A program made the position numbers and the translations under genes. Positions 44,830 to 52,741 of a stretch of DNA of 64,000 bases are shown piece by piece. The stretch spans positions 1-64,000 of the forward strand of contig JAFQOG010000017.1 in NCBI GenBank assembly GCA_017420755.1, read 5' to 3'. The notes under the pieces are model-generated. The model searched no databases. It was not told where the DNA came from and saw only the letters and a program-made list of their open reading frames with translations. Within the stretch, counting starts at the first letter, position 1; every line of letters starts with the position of its first letter. This stretch comes from Clostridia bacterium (GTDB lineage Bacteria; Bacillota; Clostridia; Oscillospirales; CAG-272).

Positions 44830-45669
44830 TTATTTAATTATGAAATAATATGTCAAAAGTATAATACCTAATATAATTCGATACCAGCCAAAGGATTCAA
44901 ATGTATGCTTTTTAACAAAGTCCATCAAAAACCTAATAACAGCAAAGGATACCAAAAACGCTGTAATAGTTCCAACGAAAATAACAAGTATCTCAAGAGA
45001 ATTTAAAGAAATCTCATCAACAAAGAACGCCTTTGCGGTTTTTAGCAGGGTTGCTCCAGCCATAACAGGTATGGCTAAAAAGAAAGAAAATTCAGCAGCT
45101 GCAGTTCTTGAAACACCAACGAGCGATGCGCCAAGGATGGTTGAGCCCGAACGAGATGTACCAGGGATCAAGGAAAGAACCTGAAAACAACCAATCTTGA
45201 ATGATGTTTTTTTATCAAGTTCGTTTACATTCGTGTATTTAAACTGCTTCTTTTTATTTATTCTCTCAACTATGATGAAGGCAACACCATAAACAATTAG
45301 CATAATAGCAACCACAACGAAATTGTAAAACTTGCTTTCAAGCCAATCGTCAAGCAAAACGCCAATCACAGCAGCAGGTAAAACAGCAATTATTACTTTC
45401 ACCCAAAGAGACACTGTTTGCTTCTTAATTTGGACACGTCCCTCGACTTTTTTAAACGGATTAAGCTTTTTAAAGAATAAAATTATGACCGCAAGTATAG
45501 AGCCAAGCTGCGTAATCACTTCAAAAAGCTCCCACGCGCCTGCGCTAATATTTAAATTTACAAATTCATTAGCAATAATCATATGTCCTGTACTTGAAAC
45601 GGGCAACCATTCGGTTATCCCCTGCACAATTCCAATAAATATCGCCTTTAAAACCTCAACAAAAATCAT
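44830..45669 (-). CDS. uppP: Undecaprenyl-diphosphate phosphatase
   Basis: 279 residues; the ATG at 45669 is preferred over one two codons earlier because AAAGGG lies properly spaced. Membrane protein with eight or so helices. Family signatures GITEWLPVSSTGH near the N-terminus and PGTSRSGSTI in the middle carry the catalytic Glu, His and Arg. It recycles the lipid carrier of peptidoglycan and other cell-wall polymers at the membrane. Between pgk and the U32 gene; a 7-bp palindrome CTAAAAT/ATTTTAG lies just upstream (45682-45698). Confidence 0.94.
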   Translation of the reverse strand: MIFVEVLKAIFIGIVQGITEWLPVSSTGHMIIANEFVNLNISAGAWELFEVITQLGSILAVIILFFKKLNPFKKVEGRVQIKKQTVSLWVKVIIAVLPAAVIGVLLDDWLESKFYNFVVVAIMLIVYGVAFIIVERINKKKQFKYTNVNELDKKTSFKIGCFQVLSLIPGTSRSGSTILGASLVGVSRTAAAEFSFFLAIPVMAGATLLKTAKAFFVDEISLNSLEILVIFVGTITAFLVSFAVIRFLMDFVKKHTFESFGWYRIILGIILLTYYFIIK

Positions 45670-45729
45670 TTTCATCCCTTTCTAAAATGCAATTTTAGTT
45701 GACCCAGTGTTTAAATTTAAATTACGTTG

Positions 45730-46965
45730 TCAATTTTCCGATGAGCGAACAATATCGCCAGCCTTTACGGCATATGGAACCTTCATCTTAAATTCCATAG
45801 ACGGATGAGGCGCTGAATCTATCTTCTCACCATTTGGCAAGCACAAATCAGTTGCTACAAACCTCTTTCCAACCTCGCCAGGGGTGATAATTTCACAAAC
45901 ATCGCCCTCTTTTATCTTGTTTCTTTGAGTGAAATACGTCCACTCCCCCTCGCTTTTTTCGGTCGCAACGCACAAATATGCCTTTTCACGAAGATATCCA
46001 TTTTGAGTAACAACCTGTGGATTATCCATAGGATTATCATAGTAAAAGCCTGTTGCATATTCACGATGGCTTACACTTTCAAGCTCACGAAGCCATAGAG
46101 GGTTGTATTTATATTCCGCTGGATTTTTTAAGTACTCATTCATCGCCATTTTATAGGTGTTTGCACAAATGGCGGTATAATAAGCGCTCTTCATTCTGCC
46201 CTCAATCTTGAAACTGTCTATTCCACTTTCCATAAGGTCCTCAATATGCTCAATCATGCACATATCCTTTGAGGACATAACAAACGAGCCTTCCTTGTAT
46301 TCCTCAATATTTAATTCGTCATCCAAGCGCTTTTCCTCAGCAAACGCAAGAGGCTGAGCGTTTTTGTAGTTCCATCTGCAGGGCTGAGCGCAAGCACCGC
46401 GATTGGCATCCCTGCCTGTATAGTAGTTAGAAAGGAGGCATCTACCACTATATGAAATGCACATTGAGCCGTGGATAAAACACTCAAGCTCTAAGCTTTT
46501 TGGGGTGTTTCTTCTAATCTCGTTTATTTCCTCAAGTGAAAGCTCGCGAGCCAAAACCACGCGTTTTGCCCCCATTTTGTGCCAGGCATTAGCCGTGTCG
46601 GCTGACACAACGCTGGCTTGGGTAGAAATGTGAATCTCCATATTTGGGATTGTTTCCTTTGCGAGCATGAAAACACCAAGATCAGAGATAATAAGCGCAT
46701 CGACACCTATTCTATCATATTCCAAGAGGTATTTTTTTAGTCTATTATATTCATTTGTGTGAGGCATTGTATTAACAGTCACATAGAGCTTTACGCCGTG
46801 GGAGTGTGCGTATTTCGTTGCTTTTTCAAGCTCCTCTAAGGTGAAATTGTCAGCAGCTGCACGCATGCCAAACATATCAGATGCCAAATAAACAGCATCT
46901 GCACCATACAAAATTGCCGCCTTCATTTTTTCGAAGTTGCCAGCAGGACAAAGTAGTTCTTTCAT
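45730..46965 (-). CDS. Peptidase U32 family protein (TrhP/YegQ-like)
   Basis: 411 residues from the ATG at 46965. MKELLCPAGNFEKMKAAI and YGADAVYLASDMFGMRAA open the barrel; the U32 signature is in ECFIHGSMCISYSGRCLLS, with GACAQPCRWNY next, and FKIEGRMKSAYY later. The C-terminal beta domain begins near KAYLCVATEKSEGEW. Members of this group act in tRNA wobble-uridine hydroxylation (TrhP) rather than as proven proteases. The Cys set (four Cys in MCISYSGRC...CAQPC) suggests an Fe-S cluster. Confidence 0.88.
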   Translation of the reverse strand: MKELLCPAGNFEKMKAAILYGADAVYLASDMFGMRAAADNFTLEELEKATKYAHSHGVKLYVTVNTMPHTNEYNRLKKYLLEYDRIGVDALIISDLGVFMLAKETIPNMEIHISTQASVVSADTANAWHKMGAKRVVLARELSLEEINEIRRNTPKSLELECFIHGSMCISYSGRCLLSNYYTGRDANRGACAQPCRWNYKNAQPLAFAEEKRLDDELNIEEYKEGSFVMSSKDMCMIEHIEDLMESGIDSFKIEGRMKSAYYTAICANTYKMAMNEYLKNPAEYKYNPLWLRELESVSHREYATGFYYDNPMDNPQVVTQNGYLREKAYLCVATEKSEGEWTYFTQRNKIKEGDVCEIITPGEVGKRFVATDLCLPNGEKIDSAPHPSMEFKMKVPYAVKAGDIVRSSEN

Positions 46966-47002
46966 CATTTTACCCGTTTTCAAAAGATTTCCATACATAA
47001 TT

Positions 47003-47031
47003 ATTTTATCATAAATTGATATTTATGTCAA
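47003..47031 (-). promoter_or_regulatory. Sigma-A promoter of the U32 gene
   Basis: Minus strand TTGACA, 17 bp, TAAAAT. Confidence 0.75.
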
Positions 47032-47032
47032 T

Positions 47033-47067
47033 AAAAAAGCAAGCTCCCGAAGGAGCTTGCTTTTTAT
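47033..47067 (-). terminator. Terminator of the NCS2 permease gene
   Basis: AGCAAGCTCC, CGAA tetraloop, GGAGCTTGCT with A- and T-tails. Confidence 0.88.
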
Positions 47068-47075
47068 TGTATTTA

Positions 47076-48587
47076 TCACATTGAAATAAAGCAGAAACGA
47101 AGCACAAATAGTAGTGCAATAATTGTAACTGTAATATCCTTCTTCTGATATTTGCCTGTGAAGAGTCTGATAAGAACGTATGAGATAGCACCGATTGCGA
47201 TACCATTTGAAATTGAGTATGTAAGTGGCATCATAACAAGTGTTAAGAATGCTGGGATAGCACTTGTGATATCGTCCATATCAACCTTTGCAAAGCCCTT
47301 AAGCATAAGAACACCAATGTAAATAAGAGCCGGTGCTGTTGCGCATGCAGGGATGATTGTTGCAACAGGTGTTAAGAATAAGCATACAAAGAAGCACATA
47401 GCTGTAATAAGTGAAGCAAAGCCTGTACGTCCACCAACACCTACGCCTGCACTTGATTCAACGAATGTTGTACATGTTGATGTACCAAGAGCCGCACCTG
47501 TAACTGTTGCGATTGAGTCTGCGTTCATTGATTGTTTCATGTTGATTGGGTCGCCGTTTTCATCAAGCATATTAGCTTGAGATGCCGCGCCATAAAGAGT
47601 TCCCATTGTATCAAACATATCAACAAGCGAGAATGTAATAACAAGCATTACAGCACTAAGAATTACACCTATTGTTGTTTCATTGCCTTCGGTTGTGAAA
47701 AGCGTTCCAAAGCCCTTGAATGCACCGAACAAGCCCTCTTCACCAAAAGCAACGAACGAATCACCAATGCTGGTAAAGTCAAATTGTGGTGCTTGCCACA
47801 TTGCAACGTAGTAAAGAACTGTTGCGCCAAGGATTGTAATAATAACAGAGCCCTTAACCTTAAACTTAGAAAGCACGCCCATAACGATAAGGCCAAGAAT
47901 AGCAATTAAAACAGGTGCTATTGCGCGCCAACCAGCTAGTGGTGAAGAAGCATTTGCCCACGCACCGTGGAAATCAAAGAATTGAACAAGTGTATATTTG
48001 TTCGCTTGAATAATTCCAACATTTTGGAATCCAAGAAATGCAATAAACAAGCCGATACCAGCAGGAATTGCCTTCTTTAGGTTTTCAGGAAGTGCTTTTG
48101 CAATATACTGTCTTAAGCCGGTAAGTGAAAGTATCATAAACAATATACCGGAAAGAAGAATGATTGCAAGACCTTCTCTATATCCCTTTAACGCTTCTCC
48201 CGCTGCATGAGGAAACGCATTTCCTTGAGCGTCGAAAGCAAGCTCAGGAAGAATAAAGGAAACAAAGAAGAACGAGTTAAGACCCATACCACACGCTTGT
48301 GCAAATGGCATCTTCGCATAGAATGCATAAAGAAGTGTTCCAACAACCGCAACTAAGATAGAAGCAACATAAACTGAAAGCCAAATAGTGTTAAGCTCGC
48401 CGAAGCGATTGAAGCTAACAATTTGGTTAGGGTTTGTTACAACTATGTACGCCATTGCAAAGAATGTTGTAAGACCTGCAATTACTTCGGTCTTAAAAGT
48501 TGAACCGCGCTCTGAAATTTTAAAGTATCTATCAAGCTTCTGCTTAAATGGTACTTTTTCCTTCGGAGCCTTTTGTTTACTGTCCAT
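47076..48587 (-). CDS. NCS2-family (AzgA-type) nucleobase permease
   Basis: 503 residues from the ATG at 48587 with GGAGGAG before it. N-terminal FKQKLDRYFKISERGSTFKTE leads into multiple TM helices; GLTTFFAMAYIVVTNPNQI, GMGLNSFFFVSF and GTSTCTTFVESSAGVGVGGRTG are typical of AzgA-like hypoxanthine/adenine/guanine transporters. Proton-coupled uptake at the membrane. The leader (48588-48638) has a 9-bp hairpin (AAGGTTGGA/TCCAGCCTT, one G-U pair) before the ribosome binding site, but no purine-riboswitch core. Confidence 0.9.
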   Translation of the reverse strand: MDSKQKAPKEKVPFKQKLDRYFKISERGSTFKTEVIAGLTTFFAMAYIVVTNPNQIVSFNRFGELNTIWLSVYVASILVAVVGTLLYAFYAKMPFAQACGMGLNSFFFVSFILPELAFDAQGNAFPHAAGEALKGYREGLAIILLSGILFMILSLTGLRQYIAKALPENLKKAIPAGIGLFIAFLGFQNVGIIQANKYTLVQFFDFHGAWANASSPLAGWRAIAPVLIAILGLIVMGVLSKFKVKGSVIITILGATVLYYVAMWQAPQFDFTSIGDSFVAFGEEGLFGAFKGFGTLFTTEGNETTIGVILSAVMLVITFSLVDMFDTMGTLYGAASQANMLDENGDPINMKQSMNADSIATVTGAALGTSTCTTFVESSAGVGVGGRTGFASLITAMCFFVCLFLTPVATIIPACATAPALIYIGVLMLKGFAKVDMDDITSAIPAFLTLVMMPLTYSISNGIAIGAISYVLIRLFTGKYQKKDITVTIIALLFVLRFCFISM

Positions 48588-48638
48588 ATTTTTCTCCTCC
48601 AAGGCTGGAAAATATTGTTTTGCTCCAACCTTAATAAT

Positions 48639-48667
48639 ATTTTAACATATTATTACATATTTTTCAA
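48639..48667 (-). promoter_or_regulatory. Sigma-A promoter of the NCS2 permease gene
   Basis: Minus strand TTGAAA, 17 bp, TAAAAT. Its -35 lies in the last codons of the small gene upstream. Confidence 0.65.
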
Positions 48668-48828
48668 CGCATTTTTGGAATTGAATTGACAAAATTATTC
48701 ATCTCTCTTATAGTTTTTATGTTTTTTGATTTTTCTATTACCTCATCTTGCTTTTCGTTGCTCATTTTCAAAAACTCATTCATTGATGGCACGTTGTGCG
48801 CCAATGCCATTTGAAACGCAATTGGCAT
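48664..48828 (-). CDS. Small conserved protein, MPxxFxMALAxN type
   Basis: 54 residues from the ATG at 48828 with GGGGAG seven bases before; a longer version from 48846 adds six residues. MPIAFQMALAHNVPSMNEFL, then KMSNEKQDEVIEKS and REMNNFVNSIP. It looks like a helical bundle. Short proteins with this opening occur in many clostridia with no assigned role. Located between the permease promoter and rnpB, on the opposite strand from rnpB. Confidence 0.6.
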   Translation of the reverse strand: MPIAFQMALAHNVPSMNEFLKMSNEKQDEVIEKSKNIKTIREMNNFVNSIPKMR

Positions 48829-48933
48829 ACCAGTCTCCCCTTCCATATTGCCCTCTCTTTGCCTCGTGATATAATCTATGTATTTATTTTTATCATATGC
48901 CTATATAATTATATGTGCCAATTTTTTCTCCTC

Positions 48934-48962
48934 TTGACAAATTTGTTTTTTTCTATTATAAT
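48934..48962 (+). promoter_or_regulatory. Consensus sigma-A promoter of rnpB
   Basis: TTGACA (48934-48939), 17 bp, TATAAT (48957-48962). It places the RNA start near 48969. Confidence 0.85.
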
Positions 48963-48969
48963 ACTATCG

Positions 48970-49338
48970 AACTAAGTTGGACGGTTGCGCATTATCACGC
49001 CGAAAGGTATTAGTGTGAGGAAAGTCCGTGCTTCACAGGGCAGGATAGCTGATAACGTCAGCCGGAGGTGACTCCCGGGAAAGTGCAACAGAAAATTACC
49101 GCCTTTAGCATATGGCTAAGGGTAAGGATGAAAACGCGAGGTAAGAGCTCACGATACCCCATGGTAACACGGGGTAGGTGTAAACCCTATCTGAAGCAAC
49201 ACCGCATATGGAAATTTTATTTGCCCGATAAGGCTTTTGCCGTTTCCATGGGTGGCATGCATTTTTGCAGAGCCTTGTGGTGACACAAGGCAAAGATAGA
49301 TGACCGTCGAATACAGAACACGGCTTATAGACTTAGTT
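48970..49338 (+). ncRNA. rnpB: RNase P RNA
   Basis: Ribozyme that trims 5' leaders from pre-tRNA. P1 is closed by AACTAAGT (48970-48977) with ACTTAGTT (49331-49338). Conserved core: GGACGGTTGCGC, GAGGAAAGTCCGTGCTTCAC, AGGGCAGGATAGCTGATAAC, GGAAAGTGCAACAGAAA, AACCCTATCTGAAGCAAC and AGATAGATGACCGTCGAATA with ACAGAACACGGCTTATAG. Ladders of stems such as GTAACACGGGG and CCTTGTGGTGACACAAGG fill the rest. Protein-like ORFs inside it are artefacts. Its 3' end is repeated downstream. Confidence 0.96.
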
Positions 49339-49803
49339 CACATATATATGGAAGCACTTAGCCTAAAGCTAAGTGTTTTCTCATTTAACAAGTACGTTTT
49401 GCCGTGTTCTGCAAGCACGCAAAGTCGCATAGTCTATTGGCTTCAATGTTCCAAGCGAACATTTTGCCACTCTCCTTGCTTTGTTTGAATTCCTGCGCCA
49501 AAAACAATACTCAATTGTTTTTGCCTTGTCATCAGCTTATAGACTTAGTTCACTTATATATGGAAGCACTTAGCCTAAAGCTGGGTGCTTTCTTCTTTTG
49601 TCTTACTAAGCCGTGTTCTGCGGTCCGCAAGCAAGCATAGTTGACTAACTTCGCCGACCCAAGCGCTCGGCTCGTTATTCGCCTTGTTTTGCTTGAATTC
49701 CTGCGGTGAAAACAATACTCAATTGTTTTCGCCTTGTCATCACGCAAAGTCGCAGGTAGCTTATATATGGAATCGCTTAGCCTGAAGCTTAGGAGCTCTT
49801 TAC
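49323..49803 (+). repeat. Tandem array repeating the rnpB 3' end and terminator
   Basis: Unit 1 is 49323-49534 and unit 2 is 49535-49742, about 210 bp each; a shortened third copy covers 49759-49803. Each opens with GCTTATAGACTTAGTTCAC or a remnant, then TATATATGGAAGCACTTAGC and CTAAAGCT. The middle part is more diverged (GTGTTCTGC...GCAAGCA..). Near the end of units 1 and 2 lies the hairpin AACAAT-ACTCA-ATTGTT, flanked by C/G in unit 1 and G/C in unit 2, so pairing is kept. No gene is visible in it. Confidence 0.85.
49354..49381 (+). terminator. Terminator of rnpB (first copy)
   Basis: CACTTAGC, CTAAA loop, GCTAAGTG, TTTTCTC. The same hairpin with changes recurs at about 49565-49590 and 49774-49798. 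Confidence 0.75.
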
Positions 49804-49820
49804 AAATCAATCCAAAACAA

Positions 49821-49850
49821 AAAAAGAAACCGCATTTGCGGTTTCTTTTA
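49821..49850 (-). terminator. Terminator of the SerK/TRIC/membrane-protein unit
   Basis: AAGAAACCGCA, TT, TGCGGTTTCTTTT. Confidence 0.85.
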
Positions 49851-49852
49851 TT

Positions 49853-50677
49853 CTATTCTGCTTCTTCATCTAATTTTTCGAATGATAAAATCGCTTTTAA
49901 TAATTCATACTCATTTTCAAGTTTTTTATCGAACACTGCAGGCTTGCAAATTACAATGATTGTATCATCAGGCAAGAAGAAAAGCTCCTCTGAAAAATTC
50001 TTTGCGAATTCTGTCTTTTTTAGATATATTCCGCAATCCTCGTACAAAAGATGCTTGTATTTATTAACATCGTCACCCAAAATCTCATAAAGAGGAGTGA
50101 AGCTGTTAACCATTTTATCATAAAGGTCTTTATCTATCAAAACGAAGTTGTATTTGCTCAATCTTAAAGAATTTGAAACCTCGGTGACATCGTCATCAGA
50201 ATATGGCATTGTTTCGTCAAACTCTTTGTTGGCATATTGAGCATCTATCTTTGCTTGCTCGCGCTTTTCCTCGGCCGTTCTATACGTGCTCGAGGTAATC
50301 ATTACCTCTATCTTGCCATCGCCATTATAGTCTGACATAGCACCAACTAATGCCTTGGTTAAATTCTCGTGTTCTATCTCTCCAATTTTGGTAGGACCAC
50401 AATATGATACCCTCATATCCGGCTTGTCTCTAAAAATGTATGTGCATAAAAGTACGATTCCAATTAGCAAAAATATAGTTGTGATGATAATAGCCCATTT
50501 ATGCTTATACCATAGGTTTGCAAAAAAGTTACCCTTTGTTATTTCAGCAGCGGTGTCGTGAATTTTGTCATCGTTTTCTACACCCATAAGACGCAAGCGT
50601 CTTGCGGCATTAGACTCAAATTCAGGCTGGGGAGTGTCTATTTTTTCTTCTTTTTCAGTGTTTTTGTTTTCTTCCAT
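49853..50677 (-). CDS. Single-pass membrane protein, uncharacterised
   Basis: 274 residues from the ATG at 50677, which overlaps the TRIC gene stop. A charged cytoplasmic N-terminus with SNAARRLRLMGVE, a TM helix at about 63-85 (IIITTIFLLIGIVLLCTYIF), then about 190 residues predicted outside: DMRVSYCGPTKIGEIEHENL, DYNGDGKIEVMITSSTYRTA and KYNFVLIDKDLYDKMV. The outer part looks like a mixed alpha/beta domain, faintly like an extracellular binding-protein lobe. Family not recognised. Coupled to the channel gene. Confidence 0.6.
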   Translation of the reverse strand: MEENKNTEKEEKIDTPQPEFESNAARRLRLMGVENDDKIHDTAAEITKGNFFANLWYKHKWAIIITTIFLLIGIVLLCTYIFRDKPDMRVSYCGPTKIGEIEHENLTKALVGAMSDYNGDGKIEVMITSSTYRTAEEKREQAKIDAQYANKEFDETMPYSDDDVTEVSNSLRLSKYNFVLIDKDLYDKMVNSFTPLYEILGDDVNKYKHLLYEDCGIYLKKTEFAKNFSEELFFLPDDTIIVICKPAVFDKKLENEYELLKAILSFEKLDEEAE

Positions 50678-51378
50678 CACTTTAAAACCAGCTCCTTTTC
50701 TTCCTTTGATTCTCTTTCCTTTTTGTTTTCTATTTCCTTTTCCTTTGGTATTGGCAAATTCCATTTAAATTTAAATGCCAGCATTCTTATAACAATAATT
50801 ATAAGCATTGTAATGATTATAGAGACAATCTGTGGCATTTTATCGTATGTTAGTACGAGGAAGCATGACGCAATTATAACGGGTATTAAATAGATATGCT
50901 TTCTAAATACGCTTGGAATTTCTGCTGCACATATATCTCTTAATATTCCACCGCCTGCACCTGTTATACAACCCGCGAAAACAAGTAAAACAAATCCTGT
51001 TTTGCCAAACTCAACCGCACTCTCCATACCAAGAACAACAAACGAGGCAAGACCGAGAGCATCGGTAAACTCGATAATAACGCTGTGCTGATGCTTGCGC
51101 ATAAATCTGCCAATCGGCGCAACAAATCCAAGACAATAACAAATAACACATGTCAAAGCGCACACAAGTGCAAGATAATGATATTCACGATTTACAAGCA
51201 GATTAGGTGGAATTCGTCCTATAACCATATCCCTTATAAATCCACCACCAAAGCAAGTTAGCAATGAAAAAACTAACGCGCCGATTATGTCTGTACGCTT
51301 ATGTACTGCATATATTGTTGCAGAAATAGCAAACGAAACCGCGCCAACGTATTGTAATACAATCAAAAACGCATCCAC
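50677..51378 (-). CDS. TRIC-type trimeric cation channel (UPF0126, YicG-like)
   Basis: 233 residues. Seven TM helices arranged as two three-helix repeats plus one; YVGAVSFAISATIYAVHKRTD opens repeat one with ALVFSLLTCFGGGFIRDMVIG, and repeat two has FVLLVFAGCITGAGGGILRD. The GGGxxRD motifs are the family mark and line the pore. Prokaryotic TRIC channels pass K+ or Na+. The long charged C-terminus (KEKEIENKKERESKEEKE) is unusual. Eighteen bases after the SerK-like gene. Confidence 0.9.
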   Translation of the reverse strand: MDAFLIVLQYVGAVSFAISATIYAVHKRTDIIGALVFSLLTCFGGGFIRDMVIGRIPPNLLVNREYHYLALVCALTCVICYCLGFVAPIGRFMRKHQHSVIIEFTDALGLASFVVLGMESAVEFGKTGFVLLVFAGCITGAGGGILRDICAAEIPSVFRKHIYLIPVIIASCFLVLTYDKMPQIVSIIITMLIIIVIRMLAFKFKWNLPIPKEKEIENKKERESKEEKELVLK

Positions 51379-51396
51379 GCTTTTGCTCCTTTATAA

Positions 51397-52641
51397 TCAA
51401 ATTTTATGTATTAAAAGTCCACTACGGAGCTTTGGCTCAAACCAAGTGGATTTTGGTGGCATAACATCTCCATCATCTGCAACTGACATTAGGTCATTTA
51501 AGGATGTTGGATACATTGAAATTGCCATCTTGCAATCCTTTTCGCATCTCTCTTCAAGATATTCAAGGCCTCTAATTCCGCCTGCAAAGTCAATTCTTTT
51601 ATCTGTTCGAGGGTCGCCTATTCCCAAAATCGCCGACAATACATTGTTTTGTAAAATTGCACAATCCAAGCGCTCAACAGCCTTTTCTCCTTGACAAAGC
51701 TCCTTGTAAAACTCAAGCTTATACCATTTTTTATCAAGATAAATTCCAACTATGTGCTTTCCCTCAGGACGATATTGCCCACCGCCCTTATACTCAGTAA
51801 CTGTGCCAACGTTCTTTTGAAGAACATCAAGCAGCTCGCTTGGTGTGTAGCCGTTCAAATCCTTTAAAAGTCTGTTATAGTCAAGAATTTTCAATGTTGA
51901 CGAAGGGAAAATAACGGATAAGAAATAGTTGAACTCCTCTTTTCCTGTATAATTTGGATTCTCACTTCTTCTCTTTACCCCAACCTTAACAGCAGAGGCA
52001 CATCTATGGTGACCGTCAGCAATATAAAGTGCATCAAGAGAGGCAAATGCACTCTCTATTTTTGCGTCAATTTCCGAGCTATCTGTTGTCCAAACGGTAT
52101 GGCGTACGCCATCCTCGGCAACGAAATCGTAAAGCGGCGCTTTCTTTGTTTGCTCAACTATTATAGAGTCAAGAGTCTCGCTTTCCTTATAAGCCAAAAA
52201 GATTGGGCCAGTTTGAGCTGAGCAGGTGTCAACATGCTTAATTCTGTCAACCTCCTTGTCTGCTCTTGTAAACTCGTGCTTTTTAATTCTATTTTCCAAA
52301 TAATCGTCAATGGACGCGCATCCAACAATACCTGTTTGGCTTTGCTCACCCATTATTTGACGATAAAAATAATATTTTTTCTCACCATCGTTTATATATA
52401 CACCGTCATCCTCGAATTTTTTCAAAATATCTCTTGCAGTGTTATATACCTCTTCGCTATATATATCAACGCTAGGATCGAGATTAATCTCGGCTCTGTC
52501 TATTCTTAAAAACGAATAAGGGTTGCCCTTTACCATTTCTCTTGCTTCACTACTTGACATTACATCATATGGAAGCGCTGCGCACTTGTCAACCAAAGCA
52601 TTTGTTGGTCTTAACGCGCTAAAGGGTTTAATTGTAATCAT
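51397..52641 (-). CDS. DUF1015 family protein (SerK-like)
   Basis: 414 residues. Opens with IKPFSALRPTNALVDKCAALPYDVMSS, continues with NPYSFLRIDRAEI, and carries the central signature LYIADGHHRCASAVK. Late markers are KIDYNRLLKDLNGY-like LKILDYNRLLKDL and DKRIDFAGGIRG. Some members phosphorylate free L-serine using ADP or ATP (SerK/SbnI); this is the expected role. No other serine-pathway gene is near. First gene of the three-gene unit ending at 49853. Confidence 0.85.
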   Translation of the reverse strand: MITIKPFSALRPTNALVDKCAALPYDVMSSSEAREMVKGNPYSFLRIDRAEINLDPSVDIYSEEVYNTARDILKKFEDDGVYINDGEKKYYFYRQIMGEQSQTGIVGCASIDDYLENRIKKHEFTRADKEVDRIKHVDTCSAQTGPIFLAYKESETLDSIIVEQTKKAPLYDFVAEDGVRHTVWTTDSSEIDAKIESAFASLDALYIADGHHRCASAVKVGVKRRSENPNYTGKEEFNYFLSVIFPSSTLKILDYNRLLKDLNGYTPSELLDVLQKNVGTVTEYKGGGQYRPEGKHIVGIYLDKKWYKLEFYKELCQGEKAVERLDCAILQNNVLSAILGIGDPRTDKRIDFAGGIRGLEYLEERCEKDCKMAISMYPTSLNDLMSVADDGDVMPPKSTWFEPKLRSGLLIHKI

Positions 52642-52672
52642 AACTTTACCTCGCTAAAAATTGTTCATTAAT

Positions 52673-52701
52673 AGTATAAATCTTTTTTTAAGCATTGTCA
52701 A
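52673..52701 (-). promoter_or_regulatory. Sigma-A promoter of the SerK/TRIC unit
   Basis: Minus strand TTGACA, 17 bp, TATACT. Confidence 0.7.
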
Positions 52702-52715
52702 CTATTATAATAATT

Positions 52716-52741
52716 AAAGAGGGACAAAGTCCCTCTTTTTA
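52716..52741 (-). terminator. Terminator of the flippase-like gene
   Basis: AAAGAGGGAC, 3-nt loop, GTCCCTCTTTTT; its edge overlaps the stop codon of that gene. Confidence 0.8.

Noticed and set aside
47076..48667. Purine riboswitch ahead of the nucleobase permease
   Set aside because: The 50-nt leader has one hairpin only and lacks the three-way junction with conserved loop bases.
49068..49293. Two overlapping protein-like ORFs on both strands
   Set aside because: They lie inside the RNase P RNA and have no ribosome binding site.
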